This document shows positions 21,149 to 22,058 of a stretch of DNA of 22,058 bases, piece by piece (the first letter of the stretch is position 1; each line of letters starts with the position of its first letter). The stretch is from Actinomycetales bacterium UBA1383 (GTDB taxonomy: Bacteria > Actinomycetota > Actinomycetes > Actinomycetales > Actinomycetaceae). The position numbers were made by a program, and so were the translations under genes. The stretch spans positions 1 to 22,058 of the forward strand of contig DBQX01000001.1 in NCBI GenBank assembly GCA_002305415.1, written 5' to 3'. The notes below the pieces were generated by a model. That model searched no databases. It was given only the letters and a program-made list of their open reading frames with translations, and was not told where the DNA came from.

Positions 21149-21891
21149 CCCTGAGCCCGGCGCAGAGACAGCGCTACGACCGCAACCTGCGCGCCCTCGG
21201 CGAGGAGGCCCAGGCGAGGCTCCTCGCGTCCCGGGTCCTCGTGGTGGGGGCCGGGGGGCTCGGTTCGCCCGTCCTGCTGTACCTCGCCGCGGCGGGCGTG
21301 GGCGCGATCGGGATCTCGGACCCCGATCCGCTGGAGCTCACGAACCTGCAGCGCCAGGTGGTGCACGGGACGCCCGACCTCGGCGCGGCCAAGGCCGAGT
21401 CCGCCCGCGCGCGCCTCGCCGCGCTGAACCCCGACGTCGCCGTCACCGTCCACCCGCGCGTCACCCCGGAGAACGCCGCGGGCCTCCTCGCCGGCTGGGA
21501 CGCCGTCGTCGACGCCACCGACACCTTCGACGCCAAGTACCTCATCGGCGACACGTGTGCGGCCACGGGCACCCCGCACGTGTGGGGCACCCTGGTCGGA
21601 CTGGCGTTCCAGGTCTCGGTGTTCTGGACCCGCCCGCCCGCACCGCTCCCCGCCGTGACGCTGCGCGACCTCCACCCGGCGCCGCCCGCGCCCGGCGCCA
21701 CCCCCACCAGCCTCGACGTCGGGGTGCTGGGGGCCGTCTGCGGACAGGCCGGATCGGTGATGGCGGCGGAGGCGATCAAGGTCCTCACCGGTATCGGCGC
21801 GCCGCTGGTCGGCCGCGTCCTCGTCGGGGACGCCGCGGCCGCACGGTGGGACGTCCTGAGCTTCGCTGGTCCCGTCAGGGAGGAGATCTGA
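21145..21891 (+). CDS. moeB: MoeB/ThiF/HesA-family E1-like adenylyltransferase without zinc cysteines
   Basis: This 248-residue protein would adenylate the MoaD C-terminus. Seen here: the N-terminal RYDRNLRALGEEAQ element, nucleotide loop GAGGLGSP (35-42), NLQRQVVHG with R70, and DATDTFDAKYLIGD. Only two cysteines are present (C138, C199). The four zinc cysteines of E. coli MoeB are missing (VTLRDLH where CYRC is expected), and the TCVEAG cysteine is Ser189 in TSLDVG. There is no rhodanese domain. The position between moaD and moeA supports a MoeB role, but ThiF-like sulfur transfer is possible. It is coupled on both sides by ATGA and TGATG overlaps. Confidence 0.86.
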   Translation: MTLSPAQRQRYDRNLRALGEEAQARLLASRVLVVGAGGLGSPVLLYLAAAGVGAIGISDPDPLELTNLQRQVVHGTPDLGAAKAESARARLAALNPDVAVTVHPRVTPENAAGLLAGWDAVVDATDTFDAKYLIGDTCAATGTPHVWGTLVGLAFQVSVFWTRPPAPLPAVTLRDLHPAPPAPGATPTSLDVGVLGAVCGQAGSVMAAEAIKVLTGIGAPLVGRVLVGDAAAARWDVLSFAGPVREEI

Positions 21892-22058
21892 TGGCTGTGC
21901 CCGTCGAGGAATACCTCGCCACCCTGCTCGCGCAGGTCACGCCGCTGCCCGCCGAGGAGGTCGCCGTCGCCGACGCCCTCGGCCGCGGCCTCGCGGCCGA
22001 CCTGGTGGCACGCCTCGACGTGCCGCCGTTCGACACCTCCGCCATGGACGGCTTCGCC
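21891..22058 (+). CDS. moeA: Molybdopterin molybdenumtransferase MoeA, N-terminal part, cut by the window edge
   Basis: The first 56 codons of MoeA, which inserts molybdate into adenylated molybdopterin; full length is about 400 residues. Seen here: the opening VPVEEYLATLLAQVTPLPAE and the signature VPPFDTSAMDGFA, normally PPFDNSAMDGYA. ATG 21891 shares a base with the moeB stop (TGATG). The frame is open to the right edge. Confidence 0.93.
   Translation, partial: MAVPVEEYLATLLAQVTPLPAEEVAVADALGRGLAADLVARLDVPPFDTSAMDGFA

Noticed and set aside
1..22058. Mobile elements, prophage, CRISPR arrays, tRNA or rRNA genes, or a defence island
   Set aside because: No transposase, integrase, repeat-spacer structure, tRNA-like fold or defence-type domain was seen. 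Gene content and composition are uniform and core-like across the window.

Overview
The window is about 22 kb of very GC-rich, gene-dense DNA with almost no intergenic space. It looks like the core chromosome of a high-GC actinobacterium (Actinomycetota, perhaps Micrococcales). The evidence is a fused E2-E1 Kgd 2-oxoglutarate enzyme, a SigH/SigR-RsrA thiol-stress pair, the 24-residue actinobacterial ribosomal protein bL37, an inositol-phosphatase-type histidinol phosphatase (HisN), and many apparently leaderless genes with a TANNNT box 6-9 nt before ATG. I cannot name the genus. I saw no tRNA, rRNA, insertion sequence, phage gene or CRISPR array, and no gene-free stretch over 300 bases.

Layout. 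(1) 1-4392, minus strand: doxX - rsgA - hisN - sbcD - sbcC, with sbcC cut by the left edge. (2) 4446-5580, plus strand: a SigH-type promoter, sigH, rsrA-like anti-sigma factor, bL37 and a hairpin. (3) 5590-7373, plus: an MDR oxidoreductase and a DUF4097 protein. (4) 7346-8574, minus: a TorD-family chaperone and a degenerate GDSL hydrolase. (5) 8657-14354, minus: a response regulator, its histidine kinase, and then the 1290-residue Kgd. (6) 14427-16818, plus: a 16-codon leader ORF coupled to two tandem CNNM/CBS membrane transporters. (7) 16959-18739, plus: an M23 endopeptidase overlapped by a glycerophosphodiester phosphodiesterase. (8) 18783-22058, plus: a TetR regulator leading into moaE-moaA-moaD-moeB-moeA, molybdenum cofactor genes that run off the right edge.

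How the parts work together. SigH and its zinc anti-sigma factor form a disulfide-stress switch. The upstream sequence suggests two promoters and two SigH isoforms, as described for SigR of Streptomyces. The moa/moe genes make molybdopterin, and the TorD chaperone implies that the host matures at least one molybdoenzyme encoded elsewhere. Kgd serves the TCA cycle at 2-oxoglutarate.

The most interesting unexplained item is the tiny Asp/Glu/Pro-containing leader ORF at 14427-14477. It ends in an ATGA overlap with a putative Mg2+ exporter gene and recalls, in logic only, the MgtL leader of enteric bacteria.
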